Shown: piece after piece, positions 26,928 through 36,203 of the stretch
Layout of the letters: every line of letters begins with the position of its first letter
How positions within the stretch are numbered: the first letter of the stretch is position 1
Source of the DNA: Daejeonella sp.
GTDB taxonomy: Bacteria; Bacteroidota; Bacteroidia; Sphingobacteriales; Sphingobacteriaceae
Direction of reading: 5' to 3'
Length of the DNA: 64,000 bases
NCBI RefSeq assembly: GCF_030684675.1
Contig: NZ_JAUXXZ010000050.1
Location: forward strand, 124,001-188,000
Position numbers and translations under genes: made by a program
The notes under the pieces: model-generated
Database searches by the model: none
The model's input: the letters and a program-made list of their open reading frames with translations, nothing else
What the model was told of the DNA's origin: nothing

Positions 26928-26997
26928 TCTTAAAAATAAAATACCTGCAAAACTATCTCAAATTAATCATAATTTAGGCTAAATCTTATGCTTATTT

Positions 26998-27534
26998 ATG
27001 ATACTTTCTGATAAACTCATTCTGGAAGAAATTGAAAGAGGAAATATAATTATTGAACCCTTCAAAAAGGAGTGCTTAGGTACCAATTCTTATGATGTTC
27101 ATCTGGGGAAATACCTGGCAACATACAGAACCAGGGTTCTCGATGCTAAACTTCATAATGAGATCGATCATTATGAGATTCCTAAGGATGGTTTTGTACT
27201 TCAACCCAACACCTTGTATCTTGGAGTTACTCTGGAATATACTGAAACTCACAGGCATGTGCCATTTCTGGAAGGAAAATCAAGTACCGGCAGACTTGGA
27301 ATAGACATCCATGCAACCGCCGGAAAAGGGGATGTGGGTTTCTGTAATACCTGGACCCTGGAAATATCATGTACACAACCGGTTAAGATTTATGCCGGTA
27401 TGCCTATCGGACAATTAATCTATTTTGTAGTTGATGGCGATGTGGAGACCATGTACAATACGAAACTCAATGCCAAATACAACAATAAGACCACAAAACC
27501 CGTTGAAAGTATGATGTGGAAGAATTCCTTCTGA
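26998..27534 (+). CDS. dcd: dCTP deaminase
   Basis: The product has 178 residues. It deaminates dCTP to dUTP in pyrimidine deoxynucleotide synthesis (trimer of the dUTPase fold). The signature EGKSSTGRLGIDIHATAG contains the catalytic Glu/Arg region, and QPNTLYLGVTLEY is also diagnostic. The possibility of a bifunctional dCTP deaminase/dUTPase cannot be excluded. The gene is monocistronic, divergent from the transferase gene and followed by a terminator at 27571. Confidence 0.94.
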   Translation: MILSDKLILEEIERGNIIIEPFKKECLGTNSYDVHLGKYLATYRTRVLDAKLHNEIDHYEIPKDGFVLQPNTLYLGVTLEYTETHRHVPFLEGKSSTGRLGIDIHATAGKGDVGFCNTWTLEISCTQPVKIYAGMPIGQLIYFVVDGDVETMYNTKLNAKYNNKTTKPVESMMWKNSF

Positions 27535-27570
27535 GCATCAGCAGGAAAATAAATCGTATATTATACATAG

Positions 27571-27606
27571 TTAAGCCTCAATTTAAAAACTGAGGCTTAA
27601 ATTTTT
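27571..27606 (+). terminator. Intrinsic terminator after dcd
   Basis: The perfect 10-bp stem ttaagcctca/tgaggcttaa (27571-27580 and 27591-27600) is followed by attttt. It lies 36 nt after the dcd stop. Confidence 0.88.
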
Positions 27607-27681
27607 ACTGGCACCAATTTTTCTGGTTGAACCAGGCTTACAATTGTACCGGCATTAGATTTTTTATTCAGGACAATCTTT

Positions 27682-30393
27682 ATGAAAAAATATTTCATTA
27701 TCATATTTTCTATATTATTCTCAGCAACAATGTTGGGATTTATCATTGATGATGAGCCCCTGAAGAAGATTCTTACTCAGATAGAAAAATACAGACTGAA
27801 ATACCCGCAGGAGAAGGTCCATTTGCATCTTGACAAACCTTATTATGCAATTGGTGATAATATCTGGTTTAAAGCATACGTGGTTAACGCTGAGAAAAAT
27901 GAATTGTCTACCCTGAGCAGGATCTTATATGTAGAATTGATCAACGACAAGGATTCAATTAAGAAGTCTCTGAAAATTCCATTGGAATTGGGATTAACCT
28001 GGGGGGATTTTGCGCTTACTGACTCACTGAGAGAAGGTAATTACCGAATACGGGCATATACTACATGGATGCGAAATTTTGGAGAAGAATACTTCTTTGA
28101 TAAAACCATTACCATAGGTAATTCTATTTCTAATAGTGTGTTAACTCAGGTTGACTATTCTTACAGCAAAGATCCGCGCGGACAAAAAGTATTAGCCAAA
28201 ATCAATTATAGCGATATGGCCGGCCAGCCGCTCGCTAATAAAGAGGTTAGCTATTATGTTGAACTGGATTTCAGAAGTATTTTGAAAGGAAAAGGCATTA
28301 CTGATGCAATGGGAAATCTTCAGGTCAGTTTTGTAAACAACCAGCCTTTCATATTAAAGTCTGGAAGAATCAGTACAACTATCCGTCTGGATGATAAGAA
28401 CAGTGCTAATAAAAACTTTCCGGTAAAATCAACATCCAATGAATCTGTTGTTCAGTTCTTTCCCGAAAGCGGGGATCTGGTGAATGGACTCAGTTCAAGA
28501 ATTGGATTTAAGGCGGTGAGTTCAGACGGACTTGGAATCAATGTCAGTGGTTATATCAGCAATCAAAATAATGTCCGAATGGCTGATTTTAAATCGGAAC
28601 ATGCAGGAATGGGCCACGTTAGATTAATACCTGAAATTACTGATAACTATGCTGCACATATTATTTTTGAAGATGGGTCAGAAAAGACTTATCCCCTGCC
28701 AAAGGTAAAAGCGAGCGGATATGTTTTATCCGTGAGTAACACCGATACGGATGAGCTCAAAATCAGGGTGTCAACAACTGAAACCGCCAAACCTGATGAA
28801 GAAATTACCCTTATTGCGCAAAGCAACGGTCAGGTACATTTTGTTTCAAAAAATAGACTCACTTCAAAAACCTTCAATGCAAGCATCCCGAAAAAGCGTT
28901 TTCCAACCGGAATACTTCAGTTAACACTCTTTTCTGCTCAAAATGAGCCCGTTGCAGAGCGGCTTGTATTTATAAATCATTCTGACTTTTTGCAAATTGA
29001 GCTTAGCAGCGACAAGCAGGAGTATAAAAAAAGGGAGAAAGTCAAATTGACCCTGGACACAAGAGACCCTGAGGGTAAACCTACACTCGGGAGTTTTTCT
29101 ATTGCGATTCTGGATGAATCAAAAGTGCCCTTTAATGAGGCTGATGAAACTACTATAATGTCAAACCTTCTGCTCAGTTCAGATTTGAAAGGTTTTATTG
29201 AACAGCCCAATTATTATTTTGATGAAATAAATGAAGATAAGATCAGGCAGCTTGATATCTTATTGCTCACGCAGGGCTGGCGGCGGTTTGAATGGAAAAA
29301 TATGCTGTCAGACAATTATCCCACCCTGGTTTATCAGCCCGAAACCAATTTGCAGGTGAGTGGCAAGGTAACTACAATGACAGGCAAGCCTGTAATCGGG
29401 GGGAAGGTTACCTTATTCTCCGCATCTGGAAACGTTTTTATGCTGGACACAATTACTAATGTAAACGGAGAATTCAGATTTGATAACCTGATTTTTAATG
29501 ATAGCACGAAATTCGTAATCCAGGCAAGAAATGAAAAAGACCGAAAAAATGTAGAAATTTTGCTTGACAGGATTCCACCACAATTGGTTACAAAAAACAA
29601 AAACGAAGCCATGCTAGAGGTAAACGTTAACCGCTCCATGCTTCCCTACCTGAAGAATAGTCGCACCCAGTTCGATGAACTCAGGAGATATGGTGTAATT
29701 AGCAGAAATATCCTTCTTGATGAGGTAAAAATAGTTGAACGAAAACAGGAAGTAAAATACTCCTCGAATCTGAATGGACCGGGAAGGGCTGATGCGGTAA
29801 TCAAGGCTGACCAGCTTCAGAATTGTTATGATCTTGCGATATGCCTGCAGGGAAGAGTTGCCGGTTTAATTATCAGGGATGGCATGGCCTATCTGATGAG
29901 AAATATGGGCTCTTCATTCAGAGGGCCGATACCTATGCAGGTAGTTGTGGATGGGGCCTTTTTGGGTCCTGAATTTCTATCAGTCATTAACGTACAGGAT
30001 GTGGAAACCGTTGAAGTGCTCAAAAGCGGTGCAAACAGTGCTATTTATGGCTCAATGGGCGGAGGTGGTGTACTCATCATAACTACCAAACGGGGTGATA
30101 ATAACAATAATTACAGGTCTTATTCGCCCGGAATAATGAGTTATAAACCTCAGGGATTCTTTAAGGCAAGGGAGTTTTATTCACCCAACTATGCAGATCC
30201 TGCGATTAATGCCAAGATTCCTGATCTGCGGACTACTATTTACTGGAATCCAAATGTTATAAGTGATACTACAGGTAAAGCAACTATTGAATTCTTCAAT
30301 TCTGATGGAGCAGGTAATTATAAAGCAATTGTTGAAGGGATAAATATCAATGGATCGATAGGAAGAAAGGTTTTCAGATATAGCGTCAAATAG
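27682..30393 (+). CDS. Exported MG-like/TonB-plug protein without a beta-barrel
   Basis: The product has 903 residues with an N-terminal signal sequence (KKYFIIIFSILFSATMLGF). The N-terminal half carries macroglobulin-like beta domains; the diagnostic segment is PQEKVHLHLDKPYYAIGDNI. A carboxypeptidase-regulatory-like domain lies at about 556-620. A TonB-dependent receptor plug domain lies at about 740-810 and ends NSAIYGSMGGGGVLIITTKRG. The chain then ends within about 90 residues, so there is no barrel. Such plug-only proteins are common in Bacteroidota and unassigned. The enoyl-CoA isomerase gene follows after 4 nt, so the two may be co-transcribed, though no functional link is obvious. 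Confidence 0.82.
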   Translation: MKKYFIIIFSILFSATMLGFIIDDEPLKKILTQIEKYRLKYPQEKVHLHLDKPYYAIGDNIWFKAYVVNAEKNELSTLSRILYVELINDKDSIKKSLKIPLELGLTWGDFALTDSLREGNYRIRAYTTWMRNFGEEYFFDKTITIGNSISNSVLTQVDYSYSKDPRGQKVLAKINYSDMAGQPLANKEVSYYVELDFRSILKGKGITDAMGNLQVSFVNNQPFILKSGRISTTIRLDDKNSANKNFPVKSTSNESVVQFFPESGDLVNGLSSRIGFKAVSSDGLGINVSGYISNQNNVRMADFKSEHAGMGHVRLIPEITDNYAAHIIFEDGSEKTYPLPKVKASGYVLSVSNTDTDELKIRVSTTETAKPDEEITLIAQSNGQVHFVSKNRLTSKTFNASIPKKRFPTGILQLTLFSAQNEPVAERLVFINHSDFLQIELSSDKQEYKKREKVKLTLDTRDPEGKPTLGSFSIAILDESKVPFNEADETTIMSNLLLSSDLKGFIEQPNYYFDEINEDKIRQLDILLLTQGWRRFEWKNMLSDNYPTLVYQPETNLQVSGKVTTMTGKPVIGGKVTLFSASGNVFMLDTITNVNGEFRFDNLIFNDSTKFVIQARNEKDRKNVEILLDRIPPQLVTKNKNEAMLEVNVNRSMLPYLKNSRTQFDELRRYGVISRNILLDEVKIVERKQEVKYSSNLNGPGRADAVIKADQLQNCYDLAICLQGRVAGLIIRDGMAYLMRNMGSSFRGPIPMQVVVDGAFLGPEFLSVINVQDVETVEVLKSGANSAIYGSMGGGGVLIITTKRGDNNNNYRSYSPGIMSYKPQGFFKAREFYSPNYADPAINAKIPDLRTTIYWNPNVISDTTGKATIEFFNSDGAGNYKAIVEGININGSIGRKVFRYSVK

Positions 30394-30397
30394 AAAG

Positions 30398-31165
30398 ATG
30401 AATACAATAAAAATCAGGATTAAAGATAAAATTGCCGTGCTTTCGCTGGATCGCGGTCGTTCAAATGCTATAAATTCAGAAATGGTTTCTGAACTGCATC
30501 AAATGATAAGAAATATCGAAAATGATGATTCTATCGCCGGACTTATTCTAACCGGAAAAGATGGTTTCTTTTCAGCAGGACTGGATCTTATCGAATTATA
30601 TGGTTATGATGAAGATCAGATCAAAGAATTTTGGGTAGAATTTTTAAGCCTGGTTACCTTGATGGTTTCATTCAAGAAACCCATGATCGCTGCAATCAGC
30701 GGACACAGTCCGGCAGGTGGCTGTGTTTTGGCAATTTGCTGTGATTACCGGGTAATGGCCGAAGGAAAGTTTATCATCGGATTGAATGAAGTACCTGTAG
30801 GTATCATTGTCCCTGAAAGTATTTTCCATCTTTATGCATTCTGGCTTGGAAATGCTCCAGCCTATCGTGCTTTGCTTGAAGGCAAGTTGATGAATACTCA
30901 GGAAGCATTGAGTGCCGGGCTGGTCGACGAGGTTGTAAGCCCTGAGAGTATCCTGCATGCCGCTGAGCGTAAAATGCTGACATACATACAGCTTGAACGT
31001 AAAACCTGGCAACAAAGCAAAATGAATATACGAGAAGAACTCCTTAAAAAGGTAAGCGCTGATCAGACTGAAATGCTTGGGCATATGCTTGAACAATGGT
31101 GGTCGCCGTCAACACGTTCGATATTAAAAACAATCATTCAAAATCTTCAACAAAAATCTTCCTGA
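30398..31165 (+). CDS. Enoyl-CoA hydratase/isomerase, delta3,delta2-enoyl-CoA isomerase-like
   Basis: The product has 255 residues with a crotonase fold. Oxyanion-hole segments FSAGLDLIELYG and ISGHSPAGGCV are present. The pattern IIGLNEVPVGIIVPES resembles mitochondrial ECI1, where the Glu of GLNE is the single catalytic base. The usual second hydratase Glu in the AGGG-type segment is absent, which favours isomerase over hydratase activity. The gene precedes a 2,4-dienoyl-CoA reductase-like gene by 1 nt. The pair would handle double bonds of unsaturated fatty acids entering beta-oxidation. Confidence 0.85.
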   Translation: MNTIKIRIKDKIAVLSLDRGRSNAINSEMVSELHQMIRNIENDDSIAGLILTGKDGFFSAGLDLIELYGYDEDQIKEFWVEFLSLVTLMVSFKKPMIAAISGHSPAGGCVLAICCDYRVMAEGKFIIGLNEVPVGIIVPESIFHLYAFWLGNAPAYRALLEGKLMNTQEALSAGLVDEVVSPESILHAAERKMLTYIQLERKTWQQSKMNIREELLKKVSADQTEMLGHMLEQWWSPSTRSILKTIIQNLQQKSS

Positions 31166-31166
31166 T

Positions 31167-32063
31167 ATGTATAATGAACCCATGTTACGTGATGATGCCC
31201 TGAGCGGAAAAACGATCATTGTTACCGGTGGCGGAACAGGTTTAGGCAGGGCTATGAGCACTTATTTTCTTAAACTAGGTGCCAACGTGGTAATCACAAG
31301 CCGCAAGATGGATGTTCTTGAAAAAACTGCTGCCGAGATGCAGGAAGAAGCATCTGCCGATGGCAGGGAACTTAAGGCAAAAGTACTTCCCCTTAAATGT
31401 GACATTCGCAAACCTGAAGAGGTTGATGAGGTTTTAAAGAAAACACTTGAAACTTTTGGTCAGGTGAATGGTTTACTAAATAATGCAGCAGGAAACTTTA
31501 TTTCTCCAACGGAAAGACTCTCTCCAAATGCATTTTCAACTATCATTGATATCGTTTTAAAAGGTACAGCTAATTGCACAATGGCTGTTGGAAAACACTG
31601 GATCAAAGAGAAACAAGCCGGAGCAATATTAAACATTGTAACAACCTACGCATTCACAGGCTCAGGATATGTAGTTCCATCGGCCTGCGCAAAAGGAGGT
31701 GTTTTAGCCATGACCCGTTCTCTTGCAGCAGAGTGGGGTAAATATGGCATCCGAAATAATGCAATTGCCCCAGGTCCTTTCCCAACAAAAGGAGCATGGG
31801 ACAGGTTACTTCCCGGCGATATGGCAAAAAAATTCGATTTCAAAAACCGGGTACCTCTAAAACGGGTTGGTGATCATCAGGAACTGGCAAATCTGGCTGC
31901 ATTCATGATGTCAGATTTTTCGGGATATATCAATGGAGAAGTGATCACTATTGATGGAGGAGAATGGCTCCAGGGAGCTGGGCAATTCAACGGACTTGAA
32001 GCAATTACACCTGAAATGTGGGATATGCTTGAAATGATGACCCGATCGGCCAAAGGAAGTTAA
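31167..32063 (+). CDS. 2,4-dienoyl-CoA reductase-like SDR (DECR1 type)
   Basis: The product has 298 residues. It has the SDR cofactor motif TGGGTGLGRAM and NNAAGNF. The active site has no YxxxK. Instead it shows TYAFTGSGYVVPSACAK, which matches the mitochondrial DECR1 layout where Tyr (TYA) and Ser (PSA) act with Lys. The downstream AAEWGKYGIR and PGPFPTKGAWDRL also fit. It would reduce 2,4-dienoyl-CoA with NADPH. This differs from the flavin-dependent FadH of E. coli. It is co-transcribed with the isomerase gene, and ridA follows after 16 nt. Confidence 0.88.
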   Translation: MYNEPMLRDDALSGKTIIVTGGGTGLGRAMSTYFLKLGANVVITSRKMDVLEKTAAEMQEEASADGRELKAKVLPLKCDIRKPEEVDEVLKKTLETFGQVNGLLNNAAGNFISPTERLSPNAFSTIIDIVLKGTANCTMAVGKHWIKEKQAGAILNIVTTYAFTGSGYVVPSACAKGGVLAMTRSLAAEWGKYGIRNNAIAPGPFPTKGAWDRLLPGDMAKKFDFKNRVPLKRVGDHQELANLAAFMMSDFSGYINGEVITIDGGEWLQGAGQFNGLEAITPEMWDMLEMMTRSAKGS

Positions 32064-32079
32064 TTTCACTCAGGAATAT

Positions 32080-32466
32080 ATGCAGAGACGTTTTAATATT
32101 TCTTCCGGAGCCGTTTGGGAAGATCTGGTGGGCTATAGCAGAGCCGTAAGAATTGGAAATATCATTGAAGTTTCAGGAACCACCGCGGTTGATGGAGATA
32201 AGCTGATCGGAAAAGATGACCTGTACGCTCAGACAAAATTTATTCTCCTAAAAGTGGAAAAAGCCTTGCAGGAGGCCGGAGCCCAAATGACTGATGTAGT
32301 ACGAACACGCATGTATGTAACAGATATCAGCAGATGGGAAGAAGCCGGAAAAGCGCATGCTGAATTTTTCGATGTTATAAAACCGGCAACAACTATGGTT
32401 GAGGTAAGCCGCCTGATCCATCCTGATTTACTCATAGAAATTGAGGTATCGGCAATTATTCAATAA
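32080..32466 (+). CDS. RidA/YjgF family enamine/imine deaminase-like protein
   Basis: The product has 128 residues and forms a trimer of the RidA fold. The segments NIIEVSGTTAVDGDKLIG and VRTRMYVTDISRWEEAG, and PATTMVEVSRL with the family-typical E-V-x-x-L, are visible. The conserved catalytic Arg of true RidA lies in a different context (VVRTRMYV here), so the subgroup is uncertain. These proteins hydrolyse reactive enamines or act on acyl-CoA-like side products. It is the third gene of the unsaturated fatty-acid operon. Confidence 0.85.
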   Translation: MQRRFNISSGAVWEDLVGYSRAVRIGNIIEVSGTTAVDGDKLIGKDDLYAQTKFILLKVEKALQEAGAQMTDVVRTRMYVTDISRWEEAGKAHAEFFDVIKPATTMVEVSRLIHPDLLIEIEVSAIIQ

Positions 32467-32509
32467 TATACTTATTAAAATATTCATTCTGTAATCGGTA
32501 TCCATTCTG

Positions 32510-32517
32510 TATTTTTG
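32510..32517 (+). promoter_or_regulatory. Candidate -7 promoter element of clpS
   Basis: TATTTTTG at 32510-32517 matches TAnnTTTG, but no TTTG or TTG lies at the -33 distance. Its end is only 4 nt before the clpS ATG, so a transcript from here would be leaderless. Confidence 0.45.
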
Positions 32518-32521
32518 TAAA

Positions 32522-32803
32522 ATGGGAACACAGGTACAGGAAGAAACACTAACGCTTGAGGAGGTTTTAGCAGCGTTAAAAGTTAATCATCGCCTGATTC
32601 TGTGGAATGATGATACCAATACTTTTGAGCACGTTATTCATTGCCTCGTAAAATACCTCGACTATACTGAAAAACAGGCTGAAAGAATCGCCTGGACAGT
32701 CCATAATGACGGGAAATGCACAATCCTTGAAGGTTCATTTACTGAAGTTGAAGTTTACCGTAAAATACTTCAGCAGGAAGGCTTAACTGTTAGTGTTGAA
32801 TAG
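32522..32803 (+). CDS. clpS: ATP-dependent Clp protease adaptor ClpS
   Basis: The product has 93 residues. It binds N-degron substrates and passes them to ClpA/ClpC with ClpP. The family core LILWNDDTNTFEHVIHCLV (near residues 26-44) holds the ND-D and hydrophobic pocket residues, and the C-terminal helices are present (AWTVHNDGKCTILEG). It is a short monocistronic gene, convergent with the PorP-like gene. Confidence 0.95.
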   Translation: MGTQVQEETLTLEEVLAALKVNHRLILWNDDTNTFEHVIHCLVKYLDYTEKQAERIAWTVHNDGKCTILEGSFTEVEVYRKILQQEGLTVSVE

Positions 32804-32855
32804 AAAACAGAAATCCAGGTCTTATTGCTTAACATCTTCCCATCCTTCAAATCCC

Positions 32856-33791
32856 TCAAAAATAGCACTTTGGGGTTGAGCTCGAATTCCTGGTAGAAAA
32901 TCTGAAATTAAGCACAATTTCATGTGATCCCCTTTCAACAGCTGCCAGTCTTGAGGTTGTAAAATCGTATGAATATCCTAACTGCAGATTTGGACTTAAC
33001 TGTATCTCAGCAAGCAGATCCACTGAATCCATAGAGCGTAATGAAGCCCCAAGCCAGAGTGTTTCTTTAAAAAGGAAATTCGCATTCAAATCTATCTGAA
33101 CAGGAGAACCGTTTACATATTTAATAAGTATATTTGGTTTGAACTTAATATCAGCTCCCAGATCCATCAGGTATCCACCCTGTAGTAAATAATGCGGTTT
33201 GTATGCCGTGGCAGATTGCTTTGCTGTACCTAAATCCCTGTAATAAAAAAAAGGTGATGAAAGACCGGCATAAAATTTCTGCGAGAACAGCATTAATCCA
33301 AATCCAAGATTCGCCCTCAGGGAATTCTGATCAGCAAAAACAGGATCCTGAGCTGCTGTAGGACTCCCGGACTGGCTATATTGTCCCACATACTTTCCCA
33401 GTCCACCATTCAATCCCAGAGAAAAGTAAGTATTATCCCCAACAGCAATCTTATGAGCTACCGTACCTAAAAAGCCATTCTCACTAATTACTTCACCAAT
33501 CTGATCTCTCATAAATATTATGCCTGCTGATGTTCCTGATTGATTTATCGGGCTATGAACAGAAATAGTTTGTGTATTCGGAGCACCTTTAAATCCCACC
33601 CATTGCTGTCTTGCAAGTGCTGTGACATTAATTGCATCATCTATTGAGGAATATGCCGGATTGATCATTAATCCGTTAAACATATATTGTGTAAACATCG
33701 CCTTCTGCTGAGCAAAAACAGAAGTTGTACCACTGATGAAAAGCAGCAATGCAAGTAAAACAACTCTGATCTCCTGCGACTGGAATTTCAT
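32856..33791 (-). CDS. PorP/SprF family type IX secretion-associated outer-membrane protein
   Basis: The product has 311 residues with a signal peptide (about 1-27, ending VFAQ). The beginning of the mature region QKAMFTQYMFNGLMINPAYS is the PorP/SprF signature, with later segments NYKAGLSS-like and a C-terminal strand typical of an outer-membrane barrel. These proteins work with the gliding or type IX secretion machinery and anchor large adhesins such as SprB. No adhesin gene lies next to it here. The family call is strong; the partner is unknown. Confidence 0.88.
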   Translation of the reverse strand: MKFQSQEIRVVLLALLLFISGTTSVFAQQKAMFTQYMFNGLMINPAYSSIDDAINVTALARQQWVGFKGAPNTQTISVHSPINQSGTSAGIIFMRDQIGEVISENGFLGTVAHKIAVGDNTYFSLGLNGGLGKYVGQYSQSGSPTAAQDPVFADQNSLRANLGFGLMLFSQKFYAGLSSPFFYYRDLGTAKQSATAYKPHYLLQGGYLMDLGADIKFKPNILIKYVNGSPVQIDLNANFLFKETLWLGASLRSMDSVDLLAEIQLSPNLQLGYSYDFTTSRLAAVERGSHEIVLNFRFSTRNSSSTPKCYF

Positions 33792-34058
33792 TGATTCGGC
33801 TTTTAGCGATTGTTCTGACCCTGACCTTAATTATACCCTTTAGCAATTGGAAGAAAAAACAATTGCATTATTTCAACCAACATTAAATTCAGGGCCGAAA
33901 TATGGATTCTTGTACGTTAAACAAGGTATATAGTTACGATTCTCCAATATTGATGCCAATCCTCACCTAATTTTAACCCTGACTTAAATCCTTGAATTTT
34001 TTCTTAATTTGTCTGCCTGAGTCGAAAATTTCATTTGCTACATTTTAATTTCAAAGAC

Positions 34059-34814
34059 ATGTTTTTCTACTTATCAAAGGTCCTTACCTTCCTGATCTCA
34101 CCAACAGTCATCATCATAGGTGTTTTGATTATAGCATTGATCATTAATAAACCAGCCCTGCGAAGAAAATTGCTCATCGCTTCTTTGGGCTTACTTCTTT
34201 TCTTCAGCAACCCATTTATAATTAATCAATTACTTAAATATTGGGAACTGAAAAGCAGCATGAATGACAAGAAGATTTACGATACCGGCGTAATTCTCAG
34301 TGGTTTCATGACCAGGGATAAAGAAAGCGGCAGTCTTAGTTTTGGAGAGGGTGCAGACAGGCTGACGGAGGGTTTAATACAATATAGAAAAGGCCGGATA
34401 AAAACAATAATAATTAGTGGGGGTAGCGGAAGTATGGTAGATGATACGCGTGAGTCAACACTCGCCAAAGCATTTTTAATAGAAAATTGCAATGTACCTG
34501 ACTCCGTAGTTATTATTGACTCAGTATCGAGAAATACCTACGAAAATGCTGTTGAATCTAAAAAAATCATGAATGCAGCAGGATTAAGATCCGCTATCAT
34601 GATTACTTCGGCATGGCATATGAGAAGAGCAGAAGGATGCTTTAAGAAAGTTGGTTTGGATGTTGATGTACACCCAATTGATGGCATGTACCATGGTCAG
34701 GGTTTTACTCCATCTGATCTATTTATCCCAAATACCAGCAATATTGTTCGATGGGAAAACCTTATGCATGAGATTGCAGGGATTATAATCTATAAATTAC
34801 AGGGATATAATTAA
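34059..34814 (+). CDS. YdcF/ElyC (DUF218) family membrane protein
   Basis: The product has 251 residues from ATG 34059 (MFFYLSKVL); the TTG at 34035 is less likely. Two N-terminal membrane segments span about 8-29 and 36-52. The DUF218 domain includes GVILSG, the segment RTIIISGGSG-like (IKTIIISGGSGS), ESRNTYENA-like (SRNTYENAVESKKIM) and ITSAWHMRRA. ElyC/SanA relatives act in peptidoglycan or envelope maintenance; the reaction is not established. The gene is convergent with the CBM9-like gene, with a 20-nt gap. Confidence 0.88.
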   Translation: MFFYLSKVLTFLISPTVIIIGVLIIALIINKPALRRKLLIASLGLLLFFSNPFIINQLLKYWELKSSMNDKKIYDTGVILSGFMTRDKESGSLSFGEGADRLTEGLIQYRKGRIKTIIISGGSGSMVDDTRESTLAKAFLIENCNVPDSVVIIDSVSRNTYENAVESKKIMNAAGLRSAIMITSAWHMRRAEGCFKKVGLDVDVHPIDGMYHGQGFTPSDLFIPNTSNIVRWENLMHEIAGIIIYKLQGYN

Positions 34815-34834
34815 TTTGAAGGGATAGGAAGTTA

Positions 34835-35974
34835 TTATTTAGACATCCGTTTCCTCAATTGTACCAGCCCCTCGTTATTTACACTGTAAACCTGCTCATC
34901 ACTGCTTATAAAGACCATAAACTGATGTGTACCTGCTTCCATCCAAAGCTTGTTTTCTTTCCCTTCAATAGGAAATATCAGTTCAGTTATCCCCAACATA
35001 GACAGATCGGATGCGTATACCCTATTTTTTTGATAATAATCCTGCTGCAAATAATAAACATACCAGAGATGCTTCTTTTGCTCTTCACTGTAAGGGATAG
35101 TAAATGAATTTTTAGAATCTCCGGATACTTGTTTGCTGAAATGCAGATAAGCCCAGCGCTCAGGAAAATGCATATTTATCACACCCTGCGAAGACCAGAC
35201 CCAATTGTATTCGGGTAGATTCCTGCCATCAGCTCCTTTCAATTTGATATATTTTCCATCTTTCACTTCAGTTTTCCATTCCACTCTCGAAAAATTAATC
35301 CTCCAGAAATCACCATCAACTGGCACTTTAGCAGAATTAGCGATACTTACTGCCCAAAATGGAATAAACATCTCAAGAGTCCAGCCCTTATCAATATCTG
35401 ATGGATTATTTATTGTTCCCTGAACATCCACTGCCCATTTCACACCGGGAGCATTATACGTGATCATTGCTCCGCTGCCATTACGGTATGGTTTAGTCAT
35501 GAACAAATCGAACATAGTATTTAAGGCATTTACCTCGAACTCATAATAACGGTGAGTATCATTGTCGGGATCAATAAATACTTCAAAATCATTGTCATAA
35601 AAAACGATATCATCATAATTCTTTAAATATGCCCAAACATGAGGCTCCATGAGTTCAGCGGCAATATATAAACCTTTGCTATCCCAGGTCATCTTTGCTC
35701 TGGTATTCCAGATTGGAAGTGGTTTTCTTTCAGCTTGAATATCCTTGAAATTTTCTGTCCATTCCACATTTTTCCAAACCTTATCATCCAGTTTACCATC
35801 GATTTTTGGTGACTCGGAATTAAAGAATACGGTATATTTCTTTGGGGTAGATAATAAATCCTCCTTTCCTGCAAATTTAGGCTGTGCCTTAGCAGAAGAT
35901 ATAGTCATTAAAGTCAGAAGACCTGAAAACAGCAAATAAAATTTATTTTCAGGATAAAAAATTTTGATGTCCAT
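34835..35974 (-). CDS. Carbohydrate-binding family 9-like exported protein
   Basis: The product has 379 residues with a signal peptide (about 1-31, ending SAKA). A CBM9/DOMON-like beta-sandwich spans about residues 55-250: IDGKLDDKVWKNVEWTENF, FYDNDFEVFIDPDNDTHRYYEFEVNA-type segments and WRINFSRVEW. The rest is unassigned. Such proteins bind sugar ends or heme-like ligands in the periplasm or on the outer membrane. In a genome with CE15, XylAB and UxaC genes a polysaccharide role is reasonable but not shown. There is no enzyme motif. Confidence 0.82.
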   Translation of the reverse strand: MDIKIFYPENKFYLLFSGLLTLMTISSAKAQPKFAGKEDLLSTPKKYTVFFNSESPKIDGKLDDKVWKNVEWTENFKDIQAERKPLPIWNTRAKMTWDSKGLYIAAELMEPHVWAYLKNYDDIVFYDNDFEVFIDPDNDTHRYYEFEVNALNTMFDLFMTKPYRNGSGAMITYNAPGVKWAVDVQGTINNPSDIDKGWTLEMFIPFWAVSIANSAKVPVDGDFWRINFSRVEWKTEVKDGKYIKLKGADGRNLPEYNWVWSSQGVINMHFPERWAYLHFSKQVSGDSKNSFTIPYSEEQKKHLWYVYYLQQDYYQKNRVYASDLSMLGITELIFPIEGKENKLWMEAGTHQFMVFISSDEQVYSVNNEGLVQLRKRMSK

Positions 35975-36203
35975 ATTTTAACTCTACAAATTTGAGAATT
36001 GGAAATTAAGAAGATTTTTGATGATTCAGAACTATAACGAAATATATGAATCATTCTAAACAATTGTGGGTATCCCATTAATAAGAATAAAATACCTGAA
36101 CCAAGGCTGCCAAAAAACTGATGTTCAAGCTTGTATAATTTTCACTCTTCTTGCTTTTTAATATCTTCGCAGTTCAGAACCAATTTTAAACAATCTTAAA
36201 TTC

